Shown: piece by piece, positions 21,087-64,000 of the stretch
Position numbering within the stretch: the stretch's first letter is position 1
Layout of the letters: the number at the start of each line of letters is the position of its first letter
Assembly (NCBI GenBank): GCA_029948255.1
Contig: JALIZF010001534.1
Span: 310,001 to 374,000 of the forward strand
DNA: 64,000 nucleotides
Source of the DNA: Telmatactis stephensoni
Lineage: Eukaryota; Cnidaria; Anthozoa; Actiniaria; Isophelliidae
Direction of reading: 5' to 3'
Program-made: the position numbers and the translations under genes
The notes under the pieces: generated by a model
Seen by the model: the letters and a program-made list of their open reading frames with translations, nothing else
Told to the model about the DNA's origin: nothing
The model's database searches: none

Positions 21087-21999
21087 TAAGTTAAAGCATC
21101 TTCAATAACGGTTATCATACAACCATTGTTCAGATAAGATAACTACAGTTTGATGTTCTGATGATATCGTGGCCTAAGATAAGCAATTTCTTTTTGAAAA
21201 CGTTTGAAGCTATTATCTTGCATTCGATTAACAGTAAATTCACACACGTCATGGACAGTCTATCGATTTATTTTAATAACCAACAAATAGCATACTGAAC
21301 AGTATATGTAGTTTTACTTTTTAACTTAATTTTGGCTACAATTATGTATTTGCATTGATATCTTGTTAGCATCGTTTAACAACACTTCGGTGTACGTTGG
21401 CCTCATCAATTGTTTTGGTTTAAAGAGCTTTTATCATGTAATTCCAAAAGTCATACAATTAAATAACTACTAACATAGCTGGAAAGAGCGTTTCAAAATT
21501 AGTAAGGCTGAAAAATCAAAAAAATAAAAATAAATAAAAATAAAATGAAAATGAAAATGAGAACAATTCGTTGGACTGAAAAGAAGTTTTCAGTGAACAT
21601 AATTCACACTTTTAAAAACTCATATTCTCGCGAGTTTTGAATTAGCTTCCTTAGAACTCACTCTACTGTTTTGCTAAGTTTAGCATGCTCTTTTTAGCTA
21701 TGGTAATTATTTTTCTGTTATACTAATTCAAAATTGAACAATATAACACAACGTGTATGACGCGAAATTTACAAAAAATATATGGAGATTTACATTATTA
21801 TTGTAAATTTCCGCAATCCTTAAATCGGCCCCAATCCCGTTCACATGAAATTAAAGAGGGTTCCCCTATGTTGTTTTCTTTTCCCTAGGGGACACAAAAC
21901 TAAAAGAGTTATCCCATATGGGCACTCTCTCTCCCTAAGAACTCCATCATTCGCTTCGTTTCCTTTAACAAAATCAGATAAATACTTTACTTCTCACTA

Positions 22000-24640
22000 A
22001 CTTAATTATAGATAAATTCCATTATTTTAGCATAGATAAGTTCTTGGATAAGTACTACAATTTTAGCGCTGATTCTACAATTTTAGATAGATATATACCA
22101 GGTAACTAGTCAAACAATTTTAACAGAGAGCAATTGTATTGCTACTAGTAATTAAAGGGGGACTAGCATCAAAATTGTTCGTGTGACGTCATACAATCCA
22201 CCTAAACATTCAGTTCCATTCATTTCTTTATATTTAGTTTCTTAAACTATTTCATTTCTTACATACTAAAAGATTGTGTGAAGAAGTTTTCCTTAGGTGT
22301 TTAGGCAAAGGGTTTATTTTCTGGTAATTTTTCTTCATTGTAAAATAATTAAGCTAAGATATTTCAATTACAAATTACGGCAAAGAAATGTATGGAGCTG
22401 ATTGATTGGTTGGATGTATGACGTCACTGATACCTCCAAAGATTCATAAAAATTTAATTCACACACCAATCATCCAAGCGAGGCTTCAGGGTACAAATTG
22501 GAATAATCCTTTGTGTACCTTGGAGCCTCGCTTCAATGCTTTGTGTGTAACCACTGAACCAATGTATGAAAAATGGTGAATACTTCTCATGACAATTTTC
22601 AGAAAACAAACTATCCAGTTATCAAATGGCTCTCTGAGAGTCTTTCAGTTCAGTTTCAGTGAAGTTTCAGGTAAATTAAATACTGACCGATTTTGATGCT
22701 AGTTCTTCTTTAAGCAATTAAGAATTGCATGATAATTTATACAATTCCTGATTGTATCACTTTAGAATAGGCAGATTGTAACTTTATCATTTATAGACTG
22801 TTTTTTTTTAATATCGATTATTTCTACAAGCTAAGCCCAAAGAAATTTAGCCTTGATTTAAATCTACAATTTTAGCTTAATTGTTGTAAATCAAGATTTA
22901 GAGTTCACACAATAAATCCATAATGGCTTAATAGTGCAAAATTACTTTGTTTTAAGCTGTTAATAAGCACTACATAAGTACGACTTTTCCATGGGTTTAG
23001 TGTTGTTTGCACTCTATAGATCGTCACTGAACATTATATAGATAATAAGCCATAATAATGTAATTTTCGGTCTAGTGTGCATTTGCTTTCAGATATCAAG
23101 TCGTAAACTTCATGCAGGTGTTTGAATTTCCATTGATGCAGTTATTTTCTCTATCGTTAGGGCTATTTTTGTTTCTCTGAGACTTGTTGGGTTTCCATGG
23201 ACGTTCCTTGGTCTTTGTTGTCGTGAATCCTCTATTAAATGCTTCAATTTTACCTTAGATCAATATATACTACGAATTCAGTCGATTTCCTTGCCAATAA
23301 ATGTTGAATTCAAAACATTTAGTCCGAGTTGATCATTTGATTAATTCCCGCTCTGATTTTAGCATCAGCATAATCACTACAACTCTAGCATATCTAGTAC
23401 GACTACAATCAGTTTTTTCTTTTAATTTTGATTATAGATTTAAGGTGGCCCGTGGGTATCGTGGCGGAGGCTCGATTCTTTAGCTCAAATCTTGAGCGGG
23501 TAAATGTCAATCGATTTCTTAAATATTTGGAATGCAAACTAAGATATCTTAGCTTTTTAAAATAGTTCAATTTTAAGGCAAACAAAGTAAAAGATTAGGA
23601 GATAAAAACGATATTCTAAAACCAGGCTTTTAAGAAAAAAATCGGAATAACGCCGTATATTATAGTGATCGAAACAAATTGTTGGTACTTCGAACACGAT
23701 TATGTATTAAACTCACTTATAAAACATAAGAAAATCCCTGTATTGCTAGTTTACTCAGCACCCATTTCGATGTCAGCTTCTAGGCTTGATATATTTGAAA
23801 GGGCAAATCTTTGTCCAAATAGATAGATAGTACGGTTACACTTTTATCACAGATTTCCTACCAATTCCAAATTATAAAGTCTAGTTTAATTCTATAGCAT
23901 TTGCATAGATGATTTTCCTTATTGTACCAGAGATAGTACCACAATTCTAGTATGTTTGGCTACAATTTTACCATTAATTCAATTATCCAAATTCAAATTT
24001 AATCTAAGTTTATTATATGAAATTTGTATCGATCAATTGCCTCATTTTGAGTGCTCATTTTAGCATGGAGTAATGCTACAATTCTAACTGCCATAGTGAG
24101 GCTAGTTTAGATCAACTATCTCGTGTTATTTTATTATATGTAAATTCTAGAAATTTAGTTCCGATAGTATAGATAAAAGTTTAGCATAGATAAATATATA
24201 TTATAACTTTAATTTATAAATAATTCTAAAAGTTTAACAAAGTTATTAAATAGTTTTAACTTAACTTAGTATAAATTTGGCAGAGGCCACATAAGCTCTG
24301 CGATTTTAAAAAGTACTATTGTAAGGCTTAGAGAAAAACAAATTTGTTTGGGAAATTTACACAAGTTATAGTTTTAGGCATACATACAATCTACAATTTT
24401 AGTTAAGATTTAGCTTAATCACAGATAAGTTAGATGGTTTTTAAAGGATATATACTAGCTACAATTTTATTATAATAGATAAATAGTTCCTTTTTAGTTT
24501 AGATAAATTCTTGCACTGGTGAATCTACCAGTTATAATATATATCCTGAGCTCTAACATTTAAAGTTCGAAAGTTCTGATTTAAACAGACAATTCGTTTC
24601 ATTTTCTACATTTTTAAACATAGATAAATTGTGTTATTTT
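22000..24640. other. AT-rich stretch with scattered CTACAATTTTAG and TAGATAA motifs, no gene seen
   Basis: Outside the element at 22152-22713 this region shows no exon. Short variants of ACAATTTTAG, GCATAGATAAxT and TTTAG recur tens of times at irregular spacing (for example 22050, 22075, 22863, 24062, 24391, 24461). This looks like a very old degenerate satellite or simply biased composition. At 23440 TTAAGGTGGCCCGTGG resembles the end of the 16.8-kb element, without a visible partner end. Confidence 0.4.
22152..22713. mobile_element. TTAA-ended inverted-repeat element
   Basis: TTAAAGGGGGACTAGCATC at the left and GATGCTAGTTCTTCTTTAA at the right are inverted with a short diverged patch. TTAA at both borders fits a piggyBac-type target. 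Inside, two ATGACGTCA/GTGACGTCA motifs occur in opposite halves. A segment around 22390-22440 resembles 48290-48350, so a relative is present in a receptor intron. Confidence 0.6.
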
Positions 24641-24733
24641 ACGAATTTTAGTCATATGTGTTAATATAGTATTGATTTTCGTGTACCACATGAGTTGGAT
24701 GGTAAATACATTATACCTGACGTTTACAATCAG

Positions 24734-63730
<38,997 letters not shown>

Positions 63731-64000
63731 CTAGAAAGCATAAACAGAATTTTAAAAATCAAAAGAGAGAAATCGTTCAAAAAGAGATGGTCCCTTTGTT
63801 CCATTTAATCAACCTCTACCTGTTACCCTTCATATTTACACCTGCTTCCTTTGCAGAAAGGCAGTCTGTAAATCTAACTTACAAGTACGAACATATTTTT
63901 AACCGTCGTTCTTGTCACCGATTATATTAAATGGCATAGGTTCGTGCACTTTTAGCGAAAGCACGATACAGTTAAAATTTCTCTTCGTTGTCACAAGCAT

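Overview
The window looks like nuclear DNA of a cnidarian, most likely an anthozoan such as a stony coral or sea anemone. It is AT-rich, its genes are split by GT-AG introns, it is dense in foldback elements and MITEs, and it carries Crypton-like recombinase, DIRS-like and restriction-endonuclease-type LINE remnants. The gene families seen (LRR 7TM receptor with MAM and CUB modules, COR-domain protein, caspase) fit that lineage. The species cannot be named from the sequence alone.

Left part (1-24.7 kb). A transposon cluster (tandem 123-bp repeats, a 3-kb element with 600-bp terminal inverted repeats, a frameshifted Crypton-type tyrosine recombinase) precedes a plus-strand gene. Two exons of that gene are visible: 8478-9266 encodes the end of a COR (ROCO/MFHAS1-like) domain with a Cys/His cluster, and 10246-11085 encodes a complete caspase domain with the QACRG active site. 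The exons join in phase 0, so the predicted product is a COR-caspase fusion; its 5' exons are not seen. From 11.2 to 24.7 kb there is repeat sequence only: inverted tRNA-derived SINEs, foldbacks, a decayed DIRS-like retroelement, TTAA-flanked and TAA-flanked inverted-repeat elements, and an AT-rich stretch.

Right part (24.7-63.7 kb, minus strand). Twenty-five phase-consistent exons form the 3' part of one very large gene. Read in transcript order (63730 to 24734) they encode the end of a MAM domain, a second MAM-like domain, a short unrecognised Cys-containing region, a third MAM domain, a CUB domain, an LRR N-terminal cap, seven 72-nt LRR exons, a rhodopsin-class (LGR/RXFP/GRL101-like) 7TM domain, and finally a protein-kinase-like domain in which HRD has become NNN and DFG has become DFS. 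The exons sum to 3960 nt, 1319 codons plus stop, with no phase conflict. A 7TM receptor carrying a C-terminal pseudokinase is the most exciting object in the window. Its introns hold most of the remaining repeats: a 5'-truncated LINE interrupted by a small element, many MITEs, tRNA-derived SINEs and long microsatellites.

How the parts may work together: the receptor would bind an extracellular ligand through MAM/CUB/LRR modules, signal through a 7TM bundle, and carry a probably non-catalytic kinase fold on its cytoplasmic tail as a scaffold or allosteric module. Two overlapping 5' splice sites at the 7TM exon could switch that tail on or off. The COR-caspase protein would be an apoptosis or innate-immunity effector. 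No functional link between the two genes is visible.
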